From assembly GCA_031082185.1 (NCBI GenBank), contig JAVHLI010000019.1, forward strand, positions 1-33,147: 33,147 nucleotides of DNA. Direction: 5' to 3'. The DNA is from a bacterium. GTDB lineage: Bacteria; Sysuimicrobiota; Sysuimicrobiia; Sysuimicrobiales; Humicultoraceae. Below are positions 23,865 to 32,701 of this stretch, in pieces. Made by a program: the position numbers and the translations under genes. Below the pieces are notes generated by a model that saw nothing but the letters and a program-made list of their open reading frames with translations, was not told the origin of the DNA and made no database searches. Each line of letters opens with the position of its first letter. Positions within the stretch are counted from its first letter, which is position 1.

Positions 23865-24931
23865 AGGCGCTGGTGTACCACGCCCCAGAAGGGCTCCGGC
23901 TCGTCGAGGTCGAGACCCCGCGCCTGGGAGCCGGGGATGTTCTCCTGGAGGTGGCCGCTGCCAGCATCTGCGCCACGGATCTGCGCATCGTAGGCGGCGG
24001 GCACCTCAAGATCCGCGAGGGCACACGGCGCATCCCAGGACACGAGGTCGCGGGCCGGGTGGCCGCGGCAGGTCCGCAGGTGACCGGCATCTATCCCGGG
24101 ATGCCGGTGGCGGTGATCCCCAACATCGGCTGCGGCGCCTGCGATCTGTGCATACGCGGGCAGACGCACCTCTGCCCCACCTACGAGGCGTTCGGCATAG
24201 ATCTGGACGGTGGCTTTGCCGAGTTCATGGTGGTGCCCGAGCGGGCATTGCGCCAGGCCCTGCTGGTTCCGATTCCTGAAGGGATGAGCTTCGCCGAAGC
24301 AGCCCTGGTCGAGCCGCTCTCCTGTTGCTACAACGGGATCCAGGCCGGCCGGATCGCTCCCGGTGACACGGTGCTCGTAGTCGGAGGCGGGCCGATCGGG
24401 CTGATGCACGTGCTGCTGGCGCGCATCTCCGGCGCCCGCCGCGTGATCGTTAGCGAGATCCTGGATGAACGGCTGGCTCAGGCGGGTTCTTTTGGGGCGG
24501 ATGTACTCATCAACCCCGGTACCGAGGACGCGCGGGAGGCGGTGCTCCGGGCGACCGGCGGAGGGGGGGCGGATGTGGTCATCGTGGCGGCGCCCTCTCT
24601 GCAGGCCATGGAGCAGGCCCCAGACCTGGCGGCCGCAGAGGGCAGGGTGGTGTACTTCGCCGGGCTGCCGCGCGGTCAGGACACCATCACCTTCTCACCC
24701 AACCGGATCCACTATCGCCAGATCACGGTTACCGGGACCACCGGCGCCAGCCGCTGGCAGTTCAAGCGGGCTCTGGACCTGGCGGCTGCGCGGCACGTTG
24801 ACCTGTCACGCCTGATCGGCGCGGTTCTGCCACTGGAAGACGGGCTGGCGGCCTTCGACCGCGCCCGCTCCCGCCGAGAACTGAAGGTCGTAATCTCCCC
24901 TGGTATAAGCGAAAGGCGGATGACCGGATGA
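23861..24931 (+). CDS. Zinc-containing alcohol/polyol dehydrogenase (MDR family)
   Basis: A 356-residue medium-chain dehydrogenase of the sorbitol/threonine dehydrogenase type. Catalytic zinc ligands are Cys37 (SICATD), His61 and Glu62 (PGHEVAG). The structural zinc cluster has four cysteines at 91, 94, 97 and 105 (GCGACDLC...HLC). The nucleotide loop is VVGGGPIGLMH. NAD-dependent oxidation of a polyol or sugar hydroxyl is expected. ATG 23861 overlaps the previous stop by 4 nt; a longer frame upstream runs through the Gfo/Idh gene and is discounted. The stop overlaps the aldehyde dehydrogenase ATG (ATGA at 24928). Confidence 0.93.
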   Translation: MKALVYHAPEGLRLVEVETPRLGAGDVLLEVAAASICATDLRIVGGGHLKIREGTRRIPGHEVAGRVAAAGPQVTGIYPGMPVAVIPNIGCGACDLCIRGQTHLCPTYEAFGIDLDGGFAEFMVVPERALRQALLVPIPEGMSFAEAALVEPLSCCYNGIQAGRIAPGDTVLVVGGGPIGLMHVLLARISGARRVIVSEILDERLAQAGSFGADVLINPGTEDAREAVLRATGGGGADVVIVAAPSLQAMEQAPDLAAAEGRVVYFAGLPRGQDTITFSPNRIHYRQITVTGTTGASRWQFKRALDLAAARHVDLSRLIGAVLPLEDGLAAFDRARSRRELKVVISPGISERRMTG

Positions 24932-26382
24932 ACGAAGTTCAGGCATTTCGCATGCTGGTGGACGGCGCGTTGGTAGAGGCCGAAGACGGCCAGACCTTCC
25001 CCGTGACCAACCCGGCCACAGGAGAGGCGGTCGGCCACGCGCCCAAGGCCACCGCGCGGGACGTCGAGCGCGCAGTGGAGGCCGCGGCGCGGGCCTTTCC
25101 GACATGGGCCGCGACCCCGGCTCCCAGGCGCGGCCGGCTTCTGAGAAAGGCCTCCGACCTCCTCCGCGAGCGGCGCGAGCCCATCGCGCGGCTGCTGACC
25201 GAGGAGCAGGGCAAACCCCTCAAGGAAGCCCTGGGGGAGGTAGACGGCGCCGCAGAGGCCTTCGAGTACTTCTCCGAGGAGGGCCGTCGCCTGCTGGGTG
25301 AGACGATAGCCACCGACTCGAACTCGCGCCGCAGCATTGTCATAAGGCAACCGGTGGGCCCGGTGGCGGCGATCGCGCCCTGGAACTACCCCCTGCTGCT
25401 CGTCTCGTGGAAGCTGGCGCCGGCGCTCCTCGCCGGATGCCCGGTGGTGGCCAAGCCTGCCAGCGACACGCCGCTCTCCACGCTGCGGCTGTTTGAGTGC
25501 CTCCATGAGGCCGGACTGCCACCGGGCGTGGCCGGCGTGGTGAGCGGACCTGCTTCGGTCGTGGGCCGCGCCCTGGTCGCCCATCCTCTGATCAGGAAGA
25601 TTGCGCTGACCGGGCAGACCGAAACCGGCAAAGAGATCATGCGGGTCGCCTCCGACCGCGTGGCCCGGCTCTCACTGGAACTGGGCGGCCACTGCCCGTT
25701 GATAGTGTGTCCGGACGCCGATCTGGATGCGGCCGCGCACGGCGGGGCCTACCGCTCATTCCGCAACATGGGGCAGATCTGCAACGCCATCAACCGGATC
25801 TACGTGCACCAGGCAGTCTACGACGAGTACGTGGACCGGTTTGTGGCAAAGACAGCGGCCTTGCGCATCGGCAACGGCCTCGACCCTGATGTGGACCTCG
25901 GACCGATGACCAACGCGGCCGGCGTGGCCACCGCGCGCGATCACATCGAGGACGCCGTTTCCAAGGGCGCCCGCGTGCTCTACGGCGGGGGTCCCCCACA
26001 GGGTGAGGCCTACAGCCGCGGCAACTTCTTCCTTCCGACCGTGCTCGTGAACGTGAACCACGACATGAAGGTGATGCGCGAGGAGACCTTCGGCCCCGTG
26101 GCGCCCATCATGGCCGTGGGTAGCGTGGACGAGGCCGTGCGCTACGCCAACGATACACCCTACGGGCTTGTCGCCTATCTCTACACGCGCGACCTGGCCA
26201 CCGCGATCACGGTGGCCGAGCGCCTGGAGGCCGGAACCGTGGGCGTGAACAACGTCGCCGGCGGCGAGATATCCTATCCCTACGGCGGCTGGAAGCAGAG
26301 CGGGTTCGGCATCGAGAACTCCCGTCACGCCCTTGCCGAGTACCTGGCGGTCAAGCACATCCGCATAGACCTAGGCGGATAG
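24928..26382 (+). CDS. NAD(P)-dependent aldehyde dehydrogenase
   Basis: A 484-residue member of the aldehyde dehydrogenase superfamily with normal length and intact catalysis. It has PWNYP (Asn153), KPAS (Lys176), Glu251 in LELGGH and the nucleophile Cys285 in GQICNAINR, then EETFGPVAPI and a C-terminal GGWKQSGFG. The closest flavour is the succinate-semialdehyde/lactaldehyde/glycolaldehyde dehydrogenase group (AldA/GabD-like); the substrate is not fixed. The segment around 228-235 reads LTGQTETGK where FTGSTxxGK is more usual. In this operon it would oxidise an aldehyde formed by the alcohol dehydrogenases or by the aldolase encoded at 31045. Confidence 0.93.
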   Translation: MNEVQAFRMLVDGALVEAEDGQTFPVTNPATGEAVGHAPKATARDVERAVEAAARAFPTWAATPAPRRGRLLRKASDLLRERREPIARLLTEEQGKPLKEALGEVDGAAEAFEYFSEEGRRLLGETIATDSNSRRSIVIRQPVGPVAAIAPWNYPLLLVSWKLAPALLAGCPVVAKPASDTPLSTLRLFECLHEAGLPPGVAGVVSGPASVVGRALVAHPLIRKIALTGQTETGKEIMRVASDRVARLSLELGGHCPLIVCPDADLDAAAHGGAYRSFRNMGQICNAINRIYVHQAVYDEYVDRFVAKTAALRIGNGLDPDVDLGPMTNAAGVATARDHIEDAVSKGARVLYGGGPPQGEAYSRGNFFLPTVLVNVNHDMKVMREETFGPVAPIMAVGSVDEAVRYANDTPYGLVAYLYTRDLATAITVAERLEAGTVGVNNVAGGEISYPYGGWKQSGFGIENSRHALAEYLAVKHIRIDLGG

Positions 26383-26393
26383 GGAGGCCAACC

Positions 26394-26978
26394 ATGGACC
26401 TGCTGGAGCCCTTCTCCTCAAAGGTGGACCTCGGCGAGGGCCTCCTGGGGACCGGAGTGCAGCGGCTCACGCGGCGGCTGAGCGACATGCAGGGGATGTT
26501 CCTCGACCGGCAGGCGTGGGCTGAGATGGTGGCGCGCCGGGACCAACCCGTCTACGAGGTGTTTGTGGCCCAGGCCCCAGAGAGCGAAGGGCACCTCTGC
26601 CACGGCGTGACGGTGCTGCACCCGGGGCGTGTCGGCGACGAGTACTTCATGACCAAGGGGCACTACCATCAGAAGTCCGGGACGGCGGAGGTGTACTACG
26701 GCCTGGCCGGGGCCGGCCTGATGCTGCTGCAGACCCGAGGGGGCGTCTGGCGGACCGTGGACATCGGGCCGGGGACCGTCGTCTACGTCCCCCCTCACTG
26801 GGGCCACCGCTCGATCAACACCGGCGAGGTGCCGCTGATCCTGCTCTTTGCCTATCCGGGCGACGCCGGGCACGACTACGGCACGATCGAGTCTACCGGG
26901 TTTGCGCGGTTGGTGGTGGCGCGCGAAGGCCGCCCCACCGTCGTGGAGAACCCCCGCTACGCGGCGGAGGTTCCGTGA
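26394..26978 (+). CDS. Cupin-type (archaeal-type) glucose-6-phosphate isomerase
   Basis: A 194-residue cupin phosphoglucose isomerase, unrelated to the common 450-550 residue Pgi. Metal ligands His90 and His92 (TKGHYHQKSG), Glu99 (AEVYYGL) and His138 (VPPHWGHRSIN) have the same spacing as His88, His90, Glu97 and His136 of the Pyrococcus furiosus enzyme (numbers from memory). It interconverts fructose 6-phosphate and glucose 6-phosphate in the cytoplasm, or possibly an analogous pair of sugar phosphates. Its presence among sugar kinases suggests that the imported sugar is turned into a 6-phosphoketose or related ester. ATG 26394 has GGGAGG upstream. The stop TGA shares bases with the next gene's start. 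Confidence 0.9.
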   Translation: MDLLEPFSSKVDLGEGLLGTGVQRLTRRLSDMQGMFLDRQAWAEMVARRDQPVYEVFVAQAPESEGHLCHGVTVLHPGRVGDEYFMTKGHYHQKSGTAEVYYGLAGAGLMLLQTRGGVWRTVDIGPGTVVYVPPHWGHRSINTGEVPLILLFAYPGDAGHDYGTIESTGFARLVVAREGRPTVVENPRYAAEVP

Positions 26979-28519
26979 TGAGTAGGGCGTGCCTCATCGG
27001 CGTTGACCTTGGGACGACCGCGACCAAGGCGGCCATCTTCGCCCAAGACGGCACGCTCCTGGCCGACGCCGTCGAGGAGTCCCGCCTGATCCAACCGCGT
27101 CCCGGGTGGGTGGAGCAGGATCCGGAGGACCTCTTCGGCGCCGCGGTGCGCACGATCCGCGCCTGCCTCGAGCGCAGCGGCGTCGCCCCAGGGGAGGTCG
27201 CCGGGCTGTCCTTCGACGGTCAGATGGCCGGGATAGGAACGGTAGACACGCACTGGGGCACGCCTACTCCCTACGACTCCTGGCTGGACACCCGGTGCGG
27301 GCCTTACATTGACGCGATGCGGCCCCATGAGGAGCAGATCGTCCGCCTAACCGGCGGGCCGCCCACCTACTCCCACGGGCCCAAGATTCTGCATCTGGCG
27401 CGCGAACATCCGGATGCCTTTGCCCGGGTCGCGAAGTTCGTGGTTCCGGGAGGCTACGTTGCCGGGCGCATGGCCGGTCTGGCCGGCGCCGACGCATTCA
27501 TGGACTACACATATCTCCACTTCACCTGTCTCGCCGACACTCAGGAGGCCAGGTGGTCGGACGAACTGTGCGGCCTCTTCGGGGTTTCCCCGTCGAAGCT
27601 GCCGAGGATCGTCCGCCCCTGGGAGGTCATCGGCCACGTGACGCCTGAGGCGGCGGCGGCCACAGGGCTCCTGGCAGGTACGCCCATCGCGGCGGGATGC
27701 GGGGACCAAGCCGCTGGGATGCTGGGCGCCGCCATGGTGGAGCCGGGCCTGGTGTTCGACGTCGCCGGCACCGCGTCCGTGCTGGCGATCTGCACCGACC
27801 GGTTCGCCCCTGACGTGGCGCACCGGACCCTGTTCGCTGCGCGCCTGGTGCCGGAGGGGTTGTGGTACTCGCTGGCCTACATCAACGGAGGTGGACTGAA
27901 CCTGCGCTGGTTCAGGGACACCTTCGCAAAAGGGGAGGTAGGGTACCGGGCTCTGGACGAAGCGGCGCGCGCGATCCCGCCCGGCGCAGACGGGCTGTTG
28001 TTCCTCCCCCACCTGGGCGGTCGCGTCTGCCCCAGCGACCCCGCTCTGCGGGGGGTCTGGATCGGATTCACCTGGGCCCATTCCAAAGCCCACTTCTACC
28101 GGTCGCTCCTCGAGGGCGTCGCCTACGAGTACGCGCTGTACCTGGACATCGAGCGGGCCCTGCTGCCCGGGATGAACCTCACCGAAGCCCGTGTCATCGG
28201 CGGCGGATCCTCCAGCGACCTCTGGAACCAGATCAAGGCGGACGTGCTGGGGCTTCCCTACGTGCGGCTGAACCGCACCGAGTTCGCGGTCCTGGGATCC
28301 GCCATCGTGGCAGGCGCCGCCGTTGGAGTCTACGACGATCTCAAGGCGACGGCCCGGCAGATGGTGGGGCAGGCGGGCCGCATCGAACCGCGCGCAGGGG
28401 AGCACGCCCGCTACAGACCGTTTGTGGACCTTTATCGATCCCTCTTCGATCTCACGCGGTCGGCGTCGCGCGCGCTTGCCGCGCTCCAGCAGGGAGTACC
28501 CCCAGGGGGCGCGCGGTGA
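26978..28519 (+). CDS. FGGY-family carbohydrate kinase (first of two)
   Basis: A 513-residue kinase with both FGGY domains. The N-domain has GVDLGTTATKAAIF (phosphate-binding loop 1) and GLSFDGQMAGI. The C-domain has GCGDQAAGMLGAAM with the expected catalytic-base Asp, FLPHLGGRVCPSDPALRG and VIGGGSSSDLWNQIKADVLGLP. Family members phosphorylate xylulose, ribulose, gluconate, glycerol, fuculose and others using ATP; the sugar here is not readable. GGAGG (26966-26970) favours ATG 26978 over the adjacent GTG 26975. Its sequence differs substantially from the second FGGY kinase at 29504, so the two are not a recent duplication and probably act on different substrates. Confidence 0.93.
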   Translation: MSRACLIGVDLGTTATKAAIFAQDGTLLADAVEESRLIQPRPGWVEQDPEDLFGAAVRTIRACLERSGVAPGEVAGLSFDGQMAGIGTVDTHWGTPTPYDSWLDTRCGPYIDAMRPHEEQIVRLTGGPPTYSHGPKILHLAREHPDAFARVAKFVVPGGYVAGRMAGLAGADAFMDYTYLHFTCLADTQEARWSDELCGLFGVSPSKLPRIVRPWEVIGHVTPEAAAATGLLAGTPIAAGCGDQAAGMLGAAMVEPGLVFDVAGTASVLAICTDRFAPDVAHRTLFAARLVPEGLWYSLAYINGGGLNLRWFRDTFAKGEVGYRALDEAARAIPPGADGLLFLPHLGGRVCPSDPALRGVWIGFTWAHSKAHFYRSLLEGVAYEYALYLDIERALLPGMNLTEARVIGGGSSSDLWNQIKADVLGLPYVRLNRTEFAVLGSAIVAGAAVGVYDDLKATARQMVGQAGRIEPRAGEHARYRPFVDLYRSLFDLTRSASRALAALQQGVPPGGAR

Positions 28520-29499
28520 GCCGCACAGTTCTGGTGACGGCGCGGGCGTTTCGGGACGCGCCCGGAGAGCACTGGGGCGTTCTGGAGCGGGCCGAGTTTA
28601 AGGTCAAGATCTCCCCTTCCCAGGTGCGGCTGGAGGAGATCGCCCTGGCCGAGATGATCGCGGAATGCGATGGTGCGATCATCGGCACGGAGCCGATTAC
28701 GGCCAGGGTGATAGCCGGCGCGCCCCGGTTGCGGGTTCTGTCGCGGTTTGGAGTGGGTGTTGACAGCGTTGACTTGGAGGCCGCTACTGCCGCGGGCGTC
28801 GTGGTGACCACAACCGTCGGGGCCAACGCAACGGCGGTTGCCGAGCTGGTGATCGGCTTCGTGTTCTCGCTGGCTCGGGGCATTCCCCGGTACGACGCGC
28901 GGACGAAGCGCGGGGATTGGCGGCGGGAGGTGGGGGTTGAGATCGCCGGCAAGACCCTGGGCATCGTGGGCCTGGGGCGTATCGGCACGGAGGTTGCCCT
29001 CCGCGCACGGGCGCTGGGGATGCGGGTGATCTACTCCGATCCCGTGCGGCCTGCCCGCGAGGAGGAGGCGGCGCTGGGGGCCACCCATCTGGCGCTTCCC
29101 GATCTGCTGCGGGAATCAGATTTCGTCTCGCTCCACGCCCCGCTCGCGCCGGAAACCGTTCGGATGATCGGAGCCCGCGAGCTTGCGCTGATGCGGCAGT
29201 CCGCCTACCTGATCAACACCGCGCGCGGGCAACTAGTAGATGAGGCGGCTCTCTGTGAGGCGCTGCGCAAGGGTCAAGTGGCCGGTGCCGGGCTGGACGT
29301 CCGGGAGGTGGAGCCTTCCCAGGCCGACGATCTCCTGTGTCTGGACTCGGTGATCCTCACACCGCACACGGGCTCCCAGACGCGGGAGGCGATCTGCCGG
29401 ATGAGCGTGATGGCGGCAGAGAACGTCGTTCGCGTCCTGGGGGGCGAGCGGCCCGAGGGCGTGGTCAACCCTGACGTCTACGGCGCCGGTGGGCGTTGA
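28516..29499 (+). CDS. D-2-hydroxyacid dehydrogenase (phosphoglycerate dehydrogenase-like)
   Basis: A 327-residue NAD-dependent dehydrogenase without an ACT domain. The Rossmann motif is GIVGLGRIGTEV (149-160), with an Asp/Pro turn (YSDPVRP) suited to NAD. The catalytic trio is Arg237 (NTARGQLVDE), Glu266 (DVREVEP) and His284 (TPHTG). The enzyme would interconvert a 2-ketoacid and a D-2-hydroxyacid. Placed between two sugar kinases and upstream of an aldolase, it more likely handles a sugar acid or keto acid of this pathway than serine biosynthesis. The GTG at 28516 overlaps the previous stop by 4 nt (GTGA). Confidence 0.92.
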   Translation: MSRTVLVTARAFRDAPGEHWGVLERAEFKVKISPSQVRLEEIALAEMIAECDGAIIGTEPITARVIAGAPRLRVLSRFGVGVDSVDLEAATAAGVVVTTTVGANATAVAELVIGFVFSLARGIPRYDARTKRGDWRREVGVEIAGKTLGIVGLGRIGTEVALRARALGMRVIYSDPVRPAREEEAALGATHLALPDLLRESDFVSLHAPLAPETVRMIGARELALMRQSAYLINTARGQLVDEAALCEALRKGQVAGAGLDVREVEPSQADDLLCLDSVILTPHTGSQTREAICRMSVMAAENVVRVLGGERPEGVVNPDVYGAGGR

Positions 29500-29503
29500 C
29501 CGC

Positions 29504-31042
29504 ATGCCACTCATTCTTGCCCACGACCTGGGGACCACGGGCAACAAGGCCACGCTGTTCCGGGACGACGGGAAGCTGGTGGCGAGCGCTTTCGCCGGAT
29601 ACGAGACACGCTACCCCGCGATCAACTGGGCGGAGCAGGACCCCTCGGACTGGTGGAAGGCGTTCTGCAGGTCGTCCCGCCAGTTGCTGGCGCAGGCGGG
29701 TGTCGAAGCGCGGGAGATCGGTGTGGTCAGCTTCAGCGGCCAGATGATGGGCTGCCTGCCCGTGGACGTCGGCGGGCGGCCTCTGCGGCCCTCGATCATC
29801 TGGGCGGACCAACGCGCGGAGGGGGAGGCCCAACTGCTCCGCGAGCGGGTCGGCGAGGAGACGGTCTACGGTCTGACCGGTCACCGCATCAGCCCCGCGT
29901 ACTCCCTGGAGAAGATCCTCTGGGTGAGAGACCACGAGCCCGAGATCTTCAGGCAGACCCACAAGGTGCTCCACGCGAAGGACTACCTGATCTACCGCCT
30001 CACGGGCGAATTCGTGACCGACTACTCGGATGCGTCGGGTATGAACGCCTTCGACCTGCAGGCCAGGACGTGGGCGCCCCAGATCCTCGACGCGGTGGGA
30101 GTACCCGCGGAGATCCTCCCGACTCTACGCTCCTCGATTGACGTGGTGGGAGAGGTGCGGCCAGAAGCCGCGGGAGAGGCAGGGTTGGCCCCGGGCACGC
30201 CCGTGGTGATGGGCGGCGGAGACGGTCCGTGCGCCGCGGTGGGCGCGGGTGTGGTGCGCCAGGGCACAGCCTACAACTACGTCGGCTCGTCCTCGTGGAT
30301 CGCGCTGGCAACTGCTGCTCCCATCCAGGACCCCGAACGGCGGACATTCAACTTCCACCACCTGGATCCAAGAATGATCATGCCCACCGGTACCATGCAG
30401 ACCGCGGGCGGCTCTTACCAGTGGTTCAGGAACCAGCTCGGCGGGCTTGAGGCCCAGGAGGCGCGCGAGCGCGGGGTTGATTCGTACGAAATCCTCGACC
30501 GCGAGGCGGAGGCGATCCCTCCGGGCGCGGGGAACTTGATCTATCTACCCTACCTGATGGGCGAGCGTGCTCCCCACTGGAACCCCCGCGCAAGGGGCGC
30601 TTTCATCGGCCTGACCATGACCCACACACGGGCGCACATGACCCGGGCGGTCCTGGAAGGGGTGGCCTTCAACCTGCGCATCATCCTGGACGCCTTCCGG
30701 CGGCAGGGCGCCGGGATAGAGCAGATGCGACTGATTGGCGGTGGCGCACGGGGAAGACTGTGGCGGCAGATCATCGCCGACGTCTACGGCCTGCCCGTGC
30801 TGCGCCCGCGCTATCTGGAAGAGGCCACCTCGCTGGGAGCGGCTGTGGCAGGCGGGATTGGGGTTGGGCTGATCAAAGACTTCAGCGTCGCCGAGCAACT
30901 GGTCGAGATCGTCGAGGTACAGTCCCCTGATCCGGCCGCCGGCAGGCGCTACGCGGAGCTCTACCCGGTCTTCTGCGACGCCTACACGGCGCTGGTTCCT
31001 ATCTTCGAGCGCTTGGCGCGCGCGACCCACCTGGAGGTGTGA
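29504..31042 (+). CDS. FGGY-family carbohydrate kinase, xylulokinase-like (second of two)
   Basis: A 512-residue FGGY kinase. It opens with LAHDLGTTGNKATLF and shows INWAEQDPSDWW, SFSGQMMGCLPVD, WADQRAEGE, KDYLIYRLTGEFVTDYSDASGMNAFD and GGGDGPCAAVGAG with the catalytic-base Asp. YLMGERAPHWNPRARGAFIGL and LIGGGARGRLWRQIIADVYGLPV follow. These are closest in type to xylulokinase (XylB)-like proteins. ATG 29504 lies 4 nt after the hydroxyacid dehydrogenase stop; GTG 29489 is an in-frame alternative overlapping that gene. Coupled to the aldolase gene that follows. The substrate is likely a ketose or a derivative made by the upstream epimerase and dehydrogenases. Confidence 0.93.
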   Translation: MPLILAHDLGTTGNKATLFRDDGKLVASAFAGYETRYPAINWAEQDPSDWWKAFCRSSRQLLAQAGVEAREIGVVSFSGQMMGCLPVDVGGRPLRPSIIWADQRAEGEAQLLRERVGEETVYGLTGHRISPAYSLEKILWVRDHEPEIFRQTHKVLHAKDYLIYRLTGEFVTDYSDASGMNAFDLQARTWAPQILDAVGVPAEILPTLRSSIDVVGEVRPEAAGEAGLAPGTPVVMGGGDGPCAAVGAGVVRQGTAYNYVGSSSWIALATAAPIQDPERRTFNFHHLDPRMIMPTGTMQTAGGSYQWFRNQLGGLEAQEARERGVDSYEILDREAEAIPPGAGNLIYLPYLMGERAPHWNPRARGAFIGLTMTHTRAHMTRAVLEGVAFNLRIILDAFRRQGAGIEQMRLIGGGARGRLWRQIIADVYGLPVLRPRYLEEATSLGAAVAGGIGVGLIKDFSVAEQLVEIVEVQSPDPAAGRRYAELYPVFCDAYTALVPIFERLARATHLEV

Positions 31043-31044
31043 TC

Positions 31045-31686
31045 ATGAGTACGCCGCTACAGCGGATCGAGGAGGTGGGCGTGGTTCCGATCATCCGCGC
31101 GCCGTCTCCCGACCATGCGCTGCGGATCGCCGAGGCGCTCATCGAGGCCGAGATGCCCATACTGGAGGTGACGTTTACGGTTCCCGGCGCCGCTGAGGTG
31201 ATCCGGCGTCTGCGGATCGGCTACCCGGACCTCCTGGTCGGTGCTGGAACCGTTCTGGATGGCCCAACCGCCCGCGCGGCGATCTCCGAGGGCGCGCAGT
31301 TCCTGGTGAGCGTTACCGCTCCGCCCAATGTGATGGCGCTTGGGCCCCAGCACGGTATCCCGGTCATCCCCGGCGCCTACACTCCCACCGAGATCCTGGC
31401 TGCTCTGGCCATGGGCGCGCAGGTGGTGAAGCTGTTCCCGGCCGAACTCGGGGGCCCCGGGTACCTGCGCGCGCTGCGCGGCCCGCTGCCCTCGCTCCGG
31501 GCGTTTCCCACCGGCGGGGTGAGCGCGGATAACGTCGGCGAGTGGCTTGCGGCAGGTGCGGTGGCGGTGGGGGTGGGTTCGGTTCTCATCCGCGACGCCG
31601 CAGCCACCGGAGACTACGAAGGACTACGGCGTCGTGCCCGGGAGTTGATGGAGGCGGTCAGGGCGGCCCGGGGCACCGGGCGCTAA
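31045..31686 (+). CDS. eda: KDPG/KHG-type aldolase (Eda-like)
   Basis: A 213-residue class I aldolase. It has the general-base Glu41 (ILEVTFTVPGA), GAGTVLD, PGAYTPTEILAALAMGA and the Schiff-base Lys129 (VVKLFPAE). This family cleaves 2-keto-3-deoxy-sugar acids, usually the 6-phosphate, to pyruvate and an aldehyde. The residue usually written Arg in EVTLRT is Thr here (EVTFT), as in a number of homologues, so the phosphate specificity should not be assumed. ATG 31045 is placed six bases after GGAGGTG; the GTG at 31039 lies within that ribosome-binding site. No sugar-acid dehydratase able to feed it is visible in the window. The next gene begins after a 73-nt gap. Confidence 0.92.
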   Translation: MSTPLQRIEEVGVVPIIRAPSPDHALRIAEALIEAEMPILEVTFTVPGAAEVIRRLRIGYPDLLVGAGTVLDGPTARAAISEGAQFLVSVTAPPNVMALGPQHGIPVIPGAYTPTEILAALAMGAQVVKLFPAELGGPGYLRALRGPLPSLRAFPTGGVSADNVGEWLAAGAVAVGVGSVLIRDAAATGDYEGLRRRARELMEAVRAARGTGR

Positions 31687-31759
31687 GCAGGGCAGGGAGC
31701 CGCCGCCGGTCGCGCGAAGTCCGGTGTGACCCGAGACAGGTGCACGAGGAGGCAGGGCG

Positions 31760-32701
31760 ATGGCGTGGAGTCAGACGATGGAAGCATACGATCTTCTGGA
31801 TTCGGCGCATGCCAGCGGCGAGCGCGTGGCCGAGGCGATCCGCAAACGCGGTGCGGAGTGTCAGGTGGTCAAAGTAGCCGGTGAGAAGGGCTCTACTGAT
31901 TTTGTCCGCATCGTCTTCCCGGGAACTAGGGGACGCAGCGCCGGTGGGGACGCCAGGACGCTGGGCATCATCGGCAGGCTCGGCGGCATCGGCGCCCGCC
32001 CCGATCGGATCGGCCTCGTCTCGGACGCCGACGGCGCCATCACCGCGGTTGCCTGCGCGCTGAAGCTGGCAGAGATGCGCCGCGAGGGAGACCCGTTGCC
32101 CGGGGACGTCATTGTTGCTACCCATATCTGCCCACGCGCGGTGATAATGCAGATCGCGCCGGTGGCAATGATGAACTCGCCTGTGGACATCGCCACAATG
32201 AACGCGCACGAGGTGGATCCGGCGATGGAGGCGATCCTGTCCGTTGACACGACGCGGGGCAACCGGGTCATCAACCACAAGGGCATCGCCATCACGCTGC
32301 CGGTCAAGGAGGGGTACATCCTGCGGGCCGGCGAGAGCCTGCTCGATATCTACCAGTGGGTGACAGGCCTGGCGCCGGTGATCGTGCCCCTGGCCACCCA
32401 GGACATCACGCCCTACGGCACCGGGCTCCGGCACATTAACAGCATCGTTCAGCCCTCGACCGCGACGGCCGCGCCGGTCGTGGGAGTGGCCCTTACCGCA
32501 GAGGTGGCCGTTCCCGGCGCGGCCTCGGGCGCGAGCCAGTCCACCGACATCGAGACCGCGGTGCGGTTCTGCCTGGAGGTCGCCAAGGCCTACGGCGAAG
32601 GCGGCTGCGAATTCTACGACCGCAAGGAGTTCAACGAGCTGGTCGCACGATATGGTCCAATGCGTCATCTTCAGACGCTGGGTCAGGAGCCCCGGGCTTG
32701 A
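31760..32701 (+). CDS. DUF1177 family protein
   Basis: A 313-residue protein matching DUF1177 over its full length. It opens MEAYDLLDSAHASGERVAEA and has GGIGARPDRIGLVSDADGAITAVACALKL, VIVATHICPRAVI, SPVDIATMNAHEVD and LRHINSIVQPSTATAAPVVGVAL. The family has no established biochemical function that I know of. Conserved Asp and His residues (SDADGA, THICP, NAHEVD) look like a metal or active site, and the fold resembles a peptidase- or hydrolase-like domain only by impression. ATG 31760 follows GAGGAGGC. It overlaps the DUF917 gene by 4 nt, so the two are translated together. It is on the same strand as the sugar operon, after a 73-nt gap, and may belong to it or start a new unit. Confidence 0.85.
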   Translation: MAWSQTMEAYDLLDSAHASGERVAEAIRKRGAECQVVKVAGEKGSTDFVRIVFPGTRGRSAGGDARTLGIIGRLGGIGARPDRIGLVSDADGAITAVACALKLAEMRREGDPLPGDVIVATHICPRAVIMQIAPVAMMNSPVDIATMNAHEVDPAMEAILSVDTTRGNRVINHKGIAITLPVKEGYILRAGESLLDIYQWVTGLAPVIVPLATQDITPYGTGLRHINSIVQPSTATAAPVVGVALTAEVAVPGAASGASQSTDIETAVRFCLEVAKAYGEGGCEFYDRKEFNELVARYGPMRHLQTLGQEPRA

